Below, piece after piece: positions 17,901 through 26,462 of a DNA stretch of 64,000 bases. The translations under genes were made by a program, and so were the position numbers. This DNA comes from an uncultured Bacteroides sp. GTDB lineage: Bacteria > Bacteroidota > Bacteroidia > Bacteroidales > Bacteroidaceae. The stretch spans positions 29,894 to 93,893 of the forward strand of contig UQVZ01000011.1 of assembly GCA_900544675.1 (NCBI GenBank), given 5' to 3'. How positions within the stretch are numbered: the stretch's first letter is position 1; every line of letters begins with the position of its first letter. The notes beneath the pieces are model-generated. The model did no database searches. It saw only the letters and a program-made list of their open reading frames with translations, and was not told the DNA's origin.

Positions 17901-17985
17901 CTATTTTAACGGTTTTGGCTCCTTCTTGTGCGCAAAGCGTTAGAGGCAATAGCAGGAAAAGCAGGTTGAATAAGTTTTTTCTCAT
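14971..17985 (-). CDS. SGNH esterase (CE20-like) fused to GH95 alpha-L-fucosidase
   Basis: About 1004 residues from ATG 17985 (MRKNLFNLLFLLLPLTLCAQ), 14 bases after the GH43 stop; an upstream start at 18030 would overlap that gene and precede the signal peptide. Residues 20-220 form an SGNH hydrolase: GNSITEGFTL, the KLGTNDTK block and DSVHPNKYG give the Ser, Asn and Asp-His residues. Residues about 235-1004 are GH95: WYDEPAAQWEETLPLGNGRLG, NINIQMNHWPVEPCNLSE (catalytic Asn region), TSSPENEF (Glu) and QMDGNWGGTSGISEM (Asp). GH95 inverts alpha-1,2-L-fucosyl linkages. The esterase probably removes O-acetyl groups from the galactose that carries the fucose. The fusion suits fucosylated, acetylated xyloglucan side chains. 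Confidence 0.9.
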   Translation of the reverse strand: MRKNLFNLLFLLLPLTLCAQEGAKTVKIACVGNSITEGFTLAHPETESYPAVLQRMLGDGYEVGNFGLTAHTLMMKGNLPYMAKDRFKEALAFQPDIVTIKLGTNDTKPVNWQYKADFKQDLNALIDAFEALPSHPKIYLCLPIPGNRQDWGINDSITTYGVIPRIREVAQERHLPVIDLNTLMRPYYPQAYTDSVHPNKYGAIVLAEGIYRALTGKDPAPIMGRTDQTLWYDEPAAQWEETLPLGNGRLGMMPDGGVAKEHIVLNEISMWSGSEADYRNPQAAESLPEIRRLLFEGKNKEAQELMYNSFVPKKPEKGGTYGAFQMLADLYLNYIYDNTADTVSGYRRWLDLGKGMAYTTFTQGETRYIREYFASRDNDVLVIHLQADRPEALGFRLTLSRPERGQVRKLSEGKLEIAGMLDSGNPQKDGIRYTAITGVKLNGKASRMRTEAAAIEVENADEAWIVVSATTSYLKGELYETEADRLLAEALHADTDKLKHDAIASYQTLFNRNGLYLPENPALSVLTTDQRLEGFRQADDPSLAALYYNYGRYLLISSTRPGSLPPNLQGLWANEPATPWNGDYHTNINIQMNHWPVEPCNLSELYQPLIALVKRLVPDGEKTAKAFYGPDAQGWVLHMMTNVWNYTAPGEHPSWGATNTGGAWLCAHLWEHYLYTGDKAYLADIYPILKGASAFFYSTMVREPKHGWLVTAPTSSPENEFYVSKKDRTPISVCMGPTMDIQLVRELYTNVIQAASVLHTDSAYVRELQDAIALLPPHQISKKGYLMEWLEDYEEVDIHHRHVSHLYGLHPGNQISLYNTPELAEACKATLNRRGDEGTGWSRAWKINFWARLGDGNRAYTLFRSLLQPAYTQANPTQHGSGTFPNLFCSHPPFQMDGNWGGTSGISEMLIQSQDGFINLLPAIPDSWKEGNLYGFKVRGGATVDMKWAEGKPVEICLTGGWNPDIKLKMPAGVTRVTVNGKAQEVNGFLELNLQKGERTYIRF

Positions 17986-17998
17986 GGTATCTGTCTTT

Positions 17999-20896
17999 TT
18001 AGTTAAATTGCCATTGATCAAAACAAACATTTTCCCCTTTTATTACAAAGCAGAGGTCTGTTTTCCCTTGTACTGGTGTTTGTATGTTGCCATTCAGGTT
18101 TTTCATATCACGATTGTCGATGGCAACAGCAGCGATGAGTTTGCCTTCCGGTGTGTCTTGGTACACTTCGATGCTTCCTTGCCCGCAGGCTCTTGCTTGA
18201 AATCCTGAAGGGATTTCTTTAAAATCCGCTCCTCTTACAATGATGATTCCCTGCTTGTCTTTCAAGGCTGTCGCCCACATATTGCCAGATTTGTTTCCTT
18301 GTCGGAATCTGATGTCCTGGGTAGCTGCTGTCGTTTCTGCCTGTTGCAGGGCAAAGGGGTCGAGTGCTTTTATTTGGCTAACTCCTTCTAAGGTTTGTTT
18401 TCCCATGGCAATATGCACGTTCTTTTCGTCTACATCAATTTCGTCTACGCATATATTGCGGAAACCGCCATCGGTGTTAAAGCTATTTTGCAGACTTGTG
18501 GTATGATAAAACACATACCATTTGCCTTGGTATTTATGCAGGTGAGTATGGTTGTTGCTGTAATTGAATCCGTGTTCTCCGGGATTTTTCAGGTAATTAT
18601 TTCCATATTGCCAGCTTTGGGTGTCGAGGGGAGTTTTGCTGGTCATGTAAACCATGCAACATCGGGTAGGTTTCTCAACCGAAAGCGTCCAGTCGTCGTA
18701 TTCCTGCCAGTCGGTATTATAGGTATAAACATAGGTGCCGTTAATGAAATTCAGTTCGTTCGCTTCAAAATGATGGGGAGCATTGATTGGGATTATCTCA
18801 CTCCCAATGCTGGTCATGTCATCGCCTAAACGCATAATGCGTGCGTCTCCGGCTCCAAAAGCGAGCCATCCGGTTCCGTTTTCATCGATGACAGCTCCTG
18901 GGTCAAAAGGCACCTTACAGCCTTTTAGCCCGGGAGTATTTGCATCTACAAGGCTTTTTCCGAGTGGACTTGTCCAAGGACCTACAGGAGAAGTGGCTGT
19001 CAAGACACCTGTACCGAATCCGCTATTGGAAAAATAAAGGTAGAAATGGGTCTTTCCATCCTTTTCTTTACGTTTAACGATAGAAGGTGCCCATGAAGCG
19101 ATAATCCACGGTGCAATGCTGTCGGTGTGGATTAGTCCGTGATAAGTCCAGTTTACCATATCATCTGTCGACATCATCGCTAAGGATTTGATATGTTCGT
19201 AGGTGTTTCTTCCGTCTTTTCCTACAGATTCATATTGTTGGTGGTCGTTCGTGCCATATACATATAGCCTTCCTTCATGTTCGATGGCGGTCGGATCGGC
19301 AGTAAACAGGAAGTCAAGTAACGGGTTGGCATTTTTTGAAGTCAGCTTAGGTGAAACTTCCGGTACGATAGGCATGTACTTGAAGTGGTCAAAATCAGCA
19401 TATCCGTCCCCTTCAACAAACAAGCCGAGGTAGACGCCTGTAAATCCTCCATTTGTTTCCGTACTGAGGTAACGGGAATCCATCAGTCCGGCTTCTATAT
19501 AATGCGTGCCGTCGGTAGAATAATATAAGGTGTAGAGGTCAGCATTACCTGTTATCCGTAGTTGGACGGGTTGCCCGCTCACTTCGCAGAGGTCCTTTTC
19601 ATAACAGAGCGCTCCTATCCGGTACCTGAGTTTCAACTGCTTGCCAGAAACGAACAGGTCGTAATGAGCCGACGGGCAAAGATAAGCGGTGATTCCGGCA
19701 TTTCCATTCCCGTATGCCTGAAGGCTGGTGGTAGCCTGAAACTGGATATCTTCTTGCCTGCGTCCTACAAAAGAAGGAGAGCAATTGGAATCATCCAGCT
19801 TCTTGTCGCTTCCTTTTATCCGGAGGAATCCGTTTCTTTCCGTCAGCGAATAACAGGTTGTGTCGGGAACACCGGTCCAGTTCCATTCCACACCGAGACA
19901 GGGATTGTTGAAGTCCCAGTCAGGACTGTATTTTATTTTGGTTTGAGGCAATGTCTTGACATGACCCATGTCCAGGTCGATGGTGCCGTTCCCATTTACC
20001 ACGGGCCATCCTTCTGCGTTCCATTCTACAGGTGCCAGAAAGGTTTCCCTTCCTAATACGTGATGCTGTCCGCTTTGGGTACGGAAGCCGAGGCATACCA
20101 GCCACCACGAGCCGTCTTGTGCCTGCACCATGTCGGCATGACCTACTCCCTGTATTGGGTTTGCCTGGGCGTTTTTGTTGATATGGGTCAGTATCGGGTT
20201 GGCAGGATTGCTTTCGTAAGGACCTTCTATTGTCCGGCTGCGTGCGATGGTGACTTTGTGTCCGTATTCCGTTCCGCCTTCGCTGATTAACAGGTAGTAC
20301 CATCCTTCCCGTTTATAAATATGTGGACCTTCGGGGTAACGTCCGCCTGTTCCTTCCCAAATGCGTTTCGACTCCGTGAGCTGCTTACCCGTTTTTGGCT
20401 CGATTTCGCAAAGCCAGATGGCATCGCCGGGATTACTTACCAGGTAACAATGTCCGTCTTCGAAATAGAGTGAAGGGTCTATGCCTCCCTGACGTATCCA
20501 TACAGGGTCGGACCATTCCCCGCGTGGGTCATCGGTATATACTAGGAAATTTCCTTTGCCCGAATTGTTGGTGGTGACCATATAATAGGTTCCGTCGTTG
20601 TAACGGATGGTAGGCGCATAGATGCCTCCCCACATATTTCCTCCTTTGATGTCCAATTGGGACTTGCGGGTCAGTACGTGGCCTATCTGTTCCCAGTTCA
20701 CCAGGTCGCGGCTATGAAAGAGAGGAACTCCGGGAAAGTATTCGAACGAACTGTTTACTAAATAGAAATCATCTCCTACCCGGCATACACTGGGGTCGGG
20801 ATGGAACCCCGGTATTACCGGATTTTTGTATCCTTGTCCGAAGAGTTGGGCAAAGCACATCAGCAAGGATGATACCAATATTCCTTTGTTTCGCAT
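17999..20896 (-). CDS. Two-domain GH43 arabinofuranosidase/xylosidase with C-terminal CBM6-like domain
   Basis: 965 residues with a signal peptide. The first GH43 propeller (about 22-330) has NPVIPGFHPDPSVCRVGDD (Asp base), GGIDPSLYFED (Asp) and RYPEGPHIYKREGWYYLL (Glu acid), followed by a GH43-associated beta sandwich to about 515. A second, different GH43 propeller (about 530-820) has DFLFTADPTAIEHEGRLYVY, KVPFDPGAVIDENGTGWLAF and HFEANELNF, also with a full acid set. The last 100 residues end in DLCFVIKGENVCFDQWQFN, typical of CBM6. The N-terminal module resembles the GH43 arabinofuranosidases of Bacteroides xyloglucan loci, so removal of arabinose is the likely job. It is the first gene of the minus-strand arm. 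Confidence 0.9.
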   Translation of the reverse strand: MRNKGILVSSLLMCFAQLFGQGYKNPVIPGFHPDPSVCRVGDDFYLVNSSFEYFPGVPLFHSRDLVNWEQIGHVLTRKSQLDIKGGNMWGGIYAPTIRYNDGTYYMVTTNNSGKGNFLVYTDDPRGEWSDPVWIRQGGIDPSLYFEDGHCYLVSNPGDAIWLCEIEPKTGKQLTESKRIWEGTGGRYPEGPHIYKREGWYYLLISEGGTEYGHKVTIARSRTIEGPYESNPANPILTHINKNAQANPIQGVGHADMVQAQDGSWWLVCLGFRTQSGQHHVLGRETFLAPVEWNAEGWPVVNGNGTIDLDMGHVKTLPQTKIKYSPDWDFNNPCLGVEWNWTGVPDTTCYSLTERNGFLRIKGSDKKLDDSNCSPSFVGRRQEDIQFQATTSLQAYGNGNAGITAYLCPSAHYDLFVSGKQLKLRYRIGALCYEKDLCEVSGQPVQLRITGNADLYTLYYSTDGTHYIEAGLMDSRYLSTETNGGFTGVYLGLFVEGDGYADFDHFKYMPIVPEVSPKLTSKNANPLLDFLFTADPTAIEHEGRLYVYGTNDHQQYESVGKDGRNTYEHIKSLAMMSTDDMVNWTYHGLIHTDSIAPWIIASWAPSIVKRKEKDGKTHFYLYFSNSGFGTGVLTATSPVGPWTSPLGKSLVDANTPGLKGCKVPFDPGAVIDENGTGWLAFGAGDARIMRLGDDMTSIGSEIIPINAPHHFEANELNFINGTYVYTYNTDWQEYDDWTLSVEKPTRCCMVYMTSKTPLDTQSWQYGNNYLKNPGEHGFNYSNNHTHLHKYQGKWYVFYHTTSLQNSFNTDGGFRNICVDEIDVDEKNVHIAMGKQTLEGVSQIKALDPFALQQAETTAATQDIRFRQGNKSGNMWATALKDKQGIIIVRGADFKEIPSGFQARACGQGSIEVYQDTPEGKLIAAVAIDNRDMKNLNGNIQTPVQGKTDLCFVIKGENVCFDQWQFN

Positions 20897-20930
20897 ACGT
20901 ATTAAATTAAAATAATTGTTTCGTTATGTG

Positions 20931-20938
20931 CAAAGATA
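20931..20938 (-). promoter_or_regulatory. Putative -7 box of the GH43-GH95-GH3 operon
   Basis: The minus strand reads TATCTTTG, matching TAnnTTTG, 35 bases upstream of the GH43 ATG. An A-tract precedes it and no -33 box is clear. Confidence 0.5.
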
Positions 20939-21079
20939 CATTTTTTTTCTTATCAGCACGGAGATAAGGCGCAGGATGTTCGGTACACGATGTTTCCAAA
21001 AGGGGGAATAAATGTTCGTGACGTGTAAAAATAGGTCTGTTTGAAAAACAGCCATTCTCTTTTCAATTGGTTACATTTT

Positions 21080-21163
21080 ACGTCCTCCAATTGGAAAACG
21101 TACGTCCCCCGTATGGAAAACGTATATTCCCCGATTGGAGGACGTACGTTTTCCATATGGAGG
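21080..21163. repeat. Tandem array of about four palindromic 22-bp units in the PUL divergent promoter region
   Basis: Units start at 21080 (18 bases), 21098, 21120 and 21142 (22 bases each), each beginning ACGT and containing a core related to TCCATATGGA. Two cores are perfect palindromes (TCCAATTGGA, TCCATATGGA), and ACGTACGT, itself a palindrome, begins two units. The array sits in the 576-base gap between divergent GH43 and SusC genes, about 255 bases from the proposed SusC -7 box and 140 bases from the GH43 one. It may be a regulator-binding array or structured repeat; no protein is encoded. The rest of the gap holds the two promoter boxes and nothing else I can identify. Confidence 0.75.
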
Positions 21164-21417
21164 ACATAAAAAGAAGGGGGTGCAAACGGAATATGAACCT
21201 TTTAAAAATAGATTGTCATGAGTGCTTTTATGAATTGTATAATATTGGGTTGTTTATCCTATCATGCGGCGGATGTATTTTATCAGGGTCATGCTGTTAT
21301 GACGGGTAAACAATACGTTTTAGCGGTAAGGGTATTGAAAAGTTTCTAAATAGGTGTGTGAACAAACTATGCCCTTTGGTGAAACAAAATTATCCCTAAA
21401 GTTTGTTTTGTATGCAA

Positions 21418-21425
21418 TAATTTTG
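21418..21425 (+). promoter_or_regulatory. Putative -7 box of the SusC operon
   Basis: TAATTTTG matches TAnnTTTG 47 bases upstream of the first SusC ATG. TTTG occurs at 21402 and 21407 but at too short a spacing, so the -33 element is poor, as expected for an activator-dependent promoter. Confidence 0.45.
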
Positions 21426-21472
21426 TAAAGTCCTGAAAGGAGCAGAGTGGGAAGCTTGGCTCAGGACAGGAC

Positions 21473-24400
21473 ATGATAATGAAACGTTTAACAATTAAAC
21501 AAAGTACCATGAGTAAACACTTATTCAGAAAATGCACTTTTGTGCAAATGTGCTTCCTTGCAATGGTGATGCTGTTGTGCTTCCCTGCAAGTGATGTGAA
21601 CGCCGCTCCGGCTTCACAGGAAAATCTAACTGTTTCGGGTGTTGTCACTTCAGCCGCTGACCAATTGCCGCTTATCGGCGTCAGCGTGCAGATAAAAGGA
21701 ACAACCAATGGCGCCATTACCGACCTCGACGGTAACTACACCGTAAATGTAGCTCCCGGTCAGACGTTGGTTTTCTCTTACATCGGTTTTAAGACTCAGG
21801 AGATTCAGATTACGGGTCAGAAAACGTTGAATGTGGTGATGGAAGAAGACAGCGAAACGCTGGAAGAAGTAGTCGTAGTAGGTTACGGCGTGCAAAAGAA
21901 AAAACTGGTTACCGGTGCTACGGTGCAGGTGAAAGGCGAGACATTGGCTAAGATGAACACCAACAGCCCCTTGCAGGCGATGCAAGGTCAGACTCCGGGT
22001 GTAAACATTTCATCTACTTCCGGTCAGCCGGGCGAAGGAATGAAGGTCAGCATCCGTGGTTTGGGTACGGTGGGCAATGCTTCTCCGCTTTATTTGATTG
22101 ATGGTGTGGGCGGTGATATCTCTACCTTGAACCCTGCCGATATCGAAAGCATTGACGTATTGAAGGATGCCGCTTCGGCTGCTATCTACGGTGCGCAGGC
22201 TGCCAATGGTGTGGTTTTGATTACGACCAAGAGCGGTAAGGCCGGTAAGGCACAGATTTCGTTTGATGCCTATTATGGCTGGCAGACTCAGGCGCGTAAG
22301 GCAGACATGCTGAACTCTCAGGAGTATATGATGATTATGGACGAACAGGCAGTCAATTCGGGTAACGCGCCTTACGACTGGAGTTCATATCAAAGCATCC
22401 GTGATGCCAACGGAAACATCTATGATACGGACTGGGTCAACTCGATGTTCCAAAACAATGCCAAGACACAGAGTTACACGTTAGGTATTACAGGCGGTTC
22501 GGAAACTTCCACGTATGCCATGTCGCTGGGTTATATGAGCCAGGAAGGTATCGTAGGCGGTAAAGACGTGTCGAACTACGAACGTTATAACTTCCGTGTC
22601 AATTCGGAACACAAGCTTTTCAAGGATTCCGACTTGTTGAAAGTAGGCGAACAGGTCAGCTTCGTTTATAAGCTGAACAACGGTATTTCAGTAGGTAATC
22701 AATATAATAACACGTTGCGTGGGGCGTTTGCCACTTCTCCGCTGGCTCCCATCTATAGCGATAACAACATTTATGATTCGCCTTACAATGATACAACCAA
22801 TTCGGATTGGTACAATGCAGACGGAAACCCTTACGGAAGTATGATGACCAATAGCAACAACGAGAATAAAGACGTCACTTTCTCGGGTAATGTATATGCC
22901 GAATTGCAACCGATTAAGAACCTGAAGTTCCGTACCGTATTCGGTGCCGTGTACAGCACAAACGAATACCGTAGCTTTACACCGTTGTATCATTTTTCTA
23001 TTTACAGTTTCAATGATACCCGTACCAGTGCTGCCCAGAACATGACTCATGGCTTGACAATGACCTGGACCAATACGGCTACTTACGACTGGACTGTAGG
23101 CGACCATGCATTCAATGCGTTGCTGGGTATGGAAATCAGCCGTTATAACGGAACGTATTTACGAGGAACGACCGGCATCTTGCGGGACGGATTTGACGAC
23201 TGGGACCACGCTTATCTGGATAACGGTACAGCCACCAGTACCGATAACGGACTGGGGGCAGCAGGCCATCCGAATGACGAAAGCCGCACGGTATCTTATT
23301 TTGCCCGTTTCGGCTGGAACTGGAAAGAGACTTATATGATTAACGCGACGGTACGTGCCGATGGCTCTTCTCGTTTTGCACGGGGCAACCGTTACGGTGT
23401 ATTCCCTTCGGTATCTGCCGGTTGGACCCTTTCGAATGAAGCCTTTATGGAAGATACGCGCGACTGGCTCGACTTTTTGAAGCTTCGTGTCAGCTGGGGT
23501 CAGGTAGGTAATCAGAACATTGATAATTATCAGTACACGGCTCCGATTACTTCAAGCAATGTCTATTATTTGTTTGGTAATCAGGTGGGAGCTGATGCAC
23601 AATCTAATTATTGGGGCGCTTATCCGAGCCGTCTGGCAAATGAAGACGTGACTTGGGAAACTTCCGAGCAGACCAACATTGGTATTGATGCCCGCTTCTT
23701 GCGGAGCCGCTTGAGCTTGACTGCTGATTTCTACATTAAGAAAACAAAAGACTGGCTGGTAGAAGCTCCTATTCTTGCCACGGCTGGTACAGGTGCTCCG
23801 TATATCAATGGCGGTGATGTGAAGAATACCGGTATTGAATTGGCTTTGACTTGGAATGATAACATCGGAAAGGATTTTAGCTATAATGTAGGCATCAACG
23901 GTGCTTATAATAAGAATAAGGTAGGAAACATCCCTACCGAGGACGGTATCATTCACGGTGATGTGAATATGTTGTATGACAATACGCCGGAATTTTACCG
24001 TGCATCAAACGGTCATCCGATAGGTTACTTCTGGGGCTATGAAACAGCTGGTATATTCCAAAATGAACAGCAGATAGCTGATTGGCAGGCAGCCGGAAAC
24101 GGCATTTTGCAAGCTGATGTACAGCCGGGTGACGTGATTTACGTCGACCAGGACCACAACGGAGTGATAGATGATAACGATAAAGTGGATTTGGGTAATG
24201 GTACACCGGATTTCACTTACGGCTTTAACCTGGGTTTCAGCTATAAGAATTTCGATTTCTCATTGAATGCATACGGAGCTGCAGGTAACCAGATTGTACA
24301 AAGCTACCGCAACCATGCCAATAGCCATGCCAATTATACTTCAGCTATTTTGGAACGTTGGACAGGTGAAGGTACCAGCAACCGCATTCCACGTGTGACA

Positions 24401-24685
24401 GAAACCAACATTAACTGGCAATTCTCTGATTTGTATATTCAGGATGGCGATTATTTGCGTATCAGCAACATTACGGTAGGATATGATTTCGCCAAACTGA
24501 TTAACTTGAAAGCTATCAGTCAGGCTCGTTTGTACTTCCAGGTACAGAATGCCTTTACTTTTACCAAGTATGACGGTATGGACCCGGAAATCGGTTACGG
24601 TACTTCTGATTGGGTATCGGGTATCGACTTAGGTTATTATCCACGTCCGCGTACATTCCTGGTAGGTGTAAATTTGAAATTCTAA
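21473..24685 (+). CDS. SusC-family TonB-dependent outer-membrane transporter, xyloglucan PUL
   Basis: Up to 1070 residues; starts at 21473, 21479 or 21509 are all possible, the signal segment being VQMCFLAMVMLLCFPASDVNAA. An N-terminal carboxypeptidase-regulatory-like domain (VSGVVTSAADQLPLIGVSVQIKG) is followed by the TonB-box-like EEVVVVGYG, a plug domain (GLGTVGNASPLYLIDGVGG; SIDVLKDAASAAIYGAQAANG) and a 22-strand-type barrel ending in the aromatic terminus LVGVNLKF. It takes up oligosaccharides across the outer membrane with the SusD lipoprotein encoded 16 bases downstream. It heads the SusC-SusD-SGBP-GH5 operon; induction by the HTCS at 31456 is likely. Confidence 0.95.
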   Translation: MIMKRLTIKQSTMSKHLFRKCTFVQMCFLAMVMLLCFPASDVNAAPASQENLTVSGVVTSAADQLPLIGVSVQIKGTTNGAITDLDGNYTVNVAPGQTLVFSYIGFKTQEIQITGQKTLNVVMEEDSETLEEVVVVGYGVQKKKLVTGATVQVKGETLAKMNTNSPLQAMQGQTPGVNISSTSGQPGEGMKVSIRGLGTVGNASPLYLIDGVGGDISTLNPADIESIDVLKDAASAAIYGAQAANGVVLITTKSGKAGKAQISFDAYYGWQTQARKADMLNSQEYMMIMDEQAVNSGNAPYDWSSYQSIRDANGNIYDTDWVNSMFQNNAKTQSYTLGITGGSETSTYAMSLGYMSQEGIVGGKDVSNYERYNFRVNSEHKLFKDSDLLKVGEQVSFVYKLNNGISVGNQYNNTLRGAFATSPLAPIYSDNNIYDSPYNDTTNSDWYNADGNPYGSMMTNSNNENKDVTFSGNVYAELQPIKNLKFRTVFGAVYSTNEYRSFTPLYHFSIYSFNDTRTSAAQNMTHGLTMTWTNTATYDWTVGDHAFNALLGMEISRYNGTYLRGTTGILRDGFDDWDHAYLDNGTATSTDNGLGAAGHPNDESRTVSYFARFGWNWKETYMINATVRADGSSRFARGNRYGVFPSVSAGWTLSNEAFMEDTRDWLDFLKLRVSWGQVGNQNIDNYQYTAPITSSNVYYLFGNQVGADAQSNYWGAYPSRLANEDVTWETSEQTNIGIDARFLRSRLSLTADFYIKKTKDWLVEAPILATAGTGAPYINGGDVKNTGIELALTWNDNIGKDFSYNVGINGAYNKNKVGNIPTEDGIIHGDVNMLYDNTPEFYRASNGHPIGYFWGYETAGIFQNEQQIADWQAAGNGILQADVQPGDVIYVDQDHNGVIDDNDKVDLGNGTPDFTYGFNLGFSYKNFDFSLNAYGAAGNQIVQSYRNHANSHANYTSAILERWTGEGTSNRIPRVTETNINWQFSDLYIQDGDYLRISNITVGYDFAKLINLKAISQARLYFQVQNAFTFTKYDGMDPEIGYGTSDWVSGIDLGYYPRPRTFLVGVNLKF

Positions 24686-24701
24686 ATGAACAATCTAAAA
24701 C

Positions 24702-26441
24702 ATGAAAGCTATGAATAACTATAAAATCTATATGATGGCATTGGGGTTGGCAGGTACAGGCTTGGCGTCGTGTACTGCCGATTTCCTGGATGTAGAGTCG
24801 AAGGTAGAGTCGACTACCGATAATTTTTATCGGACAGAGAATGATGCTTACCGTGCCTTAATCGGATGTTATGACGGATGGCAGAGTACAGTTGCGAATG
24901 GTACAACTGTCTATATGGCATCGGAGTTGATGTCTGATGAGTGTTTTGGAGGAGCAGGCGTATCTGATGCCCGTAATTATCAGGTTGTCGACCGTTTCGA
25001 CCAAACGCAATCTCCTTCGGATATGAATCTTTTCGAAGGAGACTGGACCGGCTATTATGCAGCAGTCTATCGTTGTAATGAACTGATTGCGCATGAAGAC
25101 CAAATCAATTGGACCAGCGAGGAGACACGAGGAACTTATATGGGCGAATGTCATGCCTTGCGTGCCTTGTGTTATTTTGATATGGTCCGTCTGTGGGGAA
25201 ATATTCCGTTGTTTACCGAACCGGTGAACGAAAACCGTCCGCAGGTAGACCCCGATGAAGTATATAATGTTATTTTCACTGATTTGCTCTATGCTGCCGA
25301 AAATATACCGGCTTCGGCTTATCCGAAGAGCGATGCGGCAAACAATGACGGACATATCACGAAATATGCGGCACAGGCTTTGCTGGCACGTGTTTATTTG
25401 TTCTATACCGGATATTATGGTAAAGAGCCGAGTGTAGAAGGAGTAACCCGGGCTTCTGTTCTTCAAGGTCTGGAAGACTTCATAACTGTAGCCGAACAGG
25501 AAGGTTACGGACTGGTTCCGCAATTCAAGAACTTGTGGCCTGCCGCTTCTACCTGGTGGGAAGGAAACGCGACAAGCGGCTATACCCAGCAGTCTACTTA
25601 TGCCGGAAGAGGCAACGAGGAAACTGTGTTGGCACAGAAGTTTAATTATACTTCTGACTATAACGGAAACAATGACGGAAACCGTTGGCTGGTCAATTTA
25701 GGTATCCGTAGTATCAATGTTTATTGGACTCCTTACGGAAGAGGTTGGGGAATCTGTACCGTTAATCCGAAGATGTGGATGGCTTACAATACAGGCGATA
25801 CACGCCGCGAAGCTTCTATCATCAACTTGCTTAGCGAAGGAATTGCCGATGACCCGAATTATGAAGCGGGTTATGCAGACCAACGTGAATATACAGGATA
25901 TGCCATCAAGAAATATACTCCGATGTCGAAGTGGGAACAGAATACATCGACCGGTGCCTGGACATTGACTGATGAAACGACCGGATTGGGTAGTGGAGGT
26001 GATTATATGATATCTCAATACCAGGATTTCGTAGTGATGCGTTATGCCGATGTTTTATTGATGGCTGCCGAACTGGGAAGTCCCAATGCACAGGAATACT
26101 TGAACCAGGTACGTCAACGTGCCTTTACGGAAGAAGACGAGGATGGCAATCTGGTGCTTTCTTCTTACTATCGTCAAGTGTCTGCCACGCAGGCTAATAT
26201 CATGAACGAACGTATGTTGGAATTTGCATTCGAAGGCCAGCGCTATTGGGACTTGCTTCGCCAGGGTGTAGATTATGCAGCTTCGCAGATTGCTGGAAGC
26301 ACCACTGTTGAAAGCGGCGGCAATCCGGATAATGTAAGCATTACAGCATCGAACATTACAAGCAAACAGGGACTGATGCAGATTCCGAATAATCAGATAA
26401 CCTTGTCGAACGGTGTATTAGTACAAAACGAAGGTTGGTAA
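24702..26441 (+). CDS. SusD/RagB-family surface glycan-binding lipoprotein
   Basis: 579 residues; lipoprotein signal with lipobox GLASC near residue 23, followed by TADFLD. The RagB/SusD fold is marked by FYRTENDAYRALIGCYDGWQ, GECHALRALCYFDMVRLWGNIPL (TPR-like helices), and near the C-terminus NERMLEFAFEGQRYWDLLRQG. It caps the SusC channel on the cell surface and binds the polysaccharide, here probably xyloglucan. A second ATG at 24711 could serve as start. It sits between SusC (16 bases upstream) and the SGBP gene (21 bases downstream). Confidence 0.94.
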   Translation: MKAMNNYKIYMMALGLAGTGLASCTADFLDVESKVESTTDNFYRTENDAYRALIGCYDGWQSTVANGTTVYMASELMSDECFGGAGVSDARNYQVVDRFDQTQSPSDMNLFEGDWTGYYAAVYRCNELIAHEDQINWTSEETRGTYMGECHALRALCYFDMVRLWGNIPLFTEPVNENRPQVDPDEVYNVIFTDLLYAAENIPASAYPKSDAANNDGHITKYAAQALLARVYLFYTGYYGKEPSVEGVTRASVLQGLEDFITVAEQEGYGLVPQFKNLWPAASTWWEGNATSGYTQQSTYAGRGNEETVLAQKFNYTSDYNGNNDGNRWLVNLGIRSINVYWTPYGRGWGICTVNPKMWMAYNTGDTRREASIINLLSEGIADDPNYEAGYADQREYTGYAIKKYTPMSKWEQNTSTGAWTLTDETTGLGSGGDYMISQYQDFVVMRYADVLLMAAELGSPNAQEYLNQVRQRAFTEEDEDGNLVLSSYYRQVSATQANIMNERMLEFAFEGQRYWDLLRQGVDYAASQIAGSTTVESGGNPDNVSITASNITSKQGLMQIPNNQITLSNGVLVQNEGW

Positions 26442-26462
26442 TAACATTTAAATTGAAATATT

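Noticed and set aside
21080..21163. Tandem array considered as a CRISPR
   Set aside because: Units adjoin without unique spacers, are themselves palindromic, and no cas genes are present.
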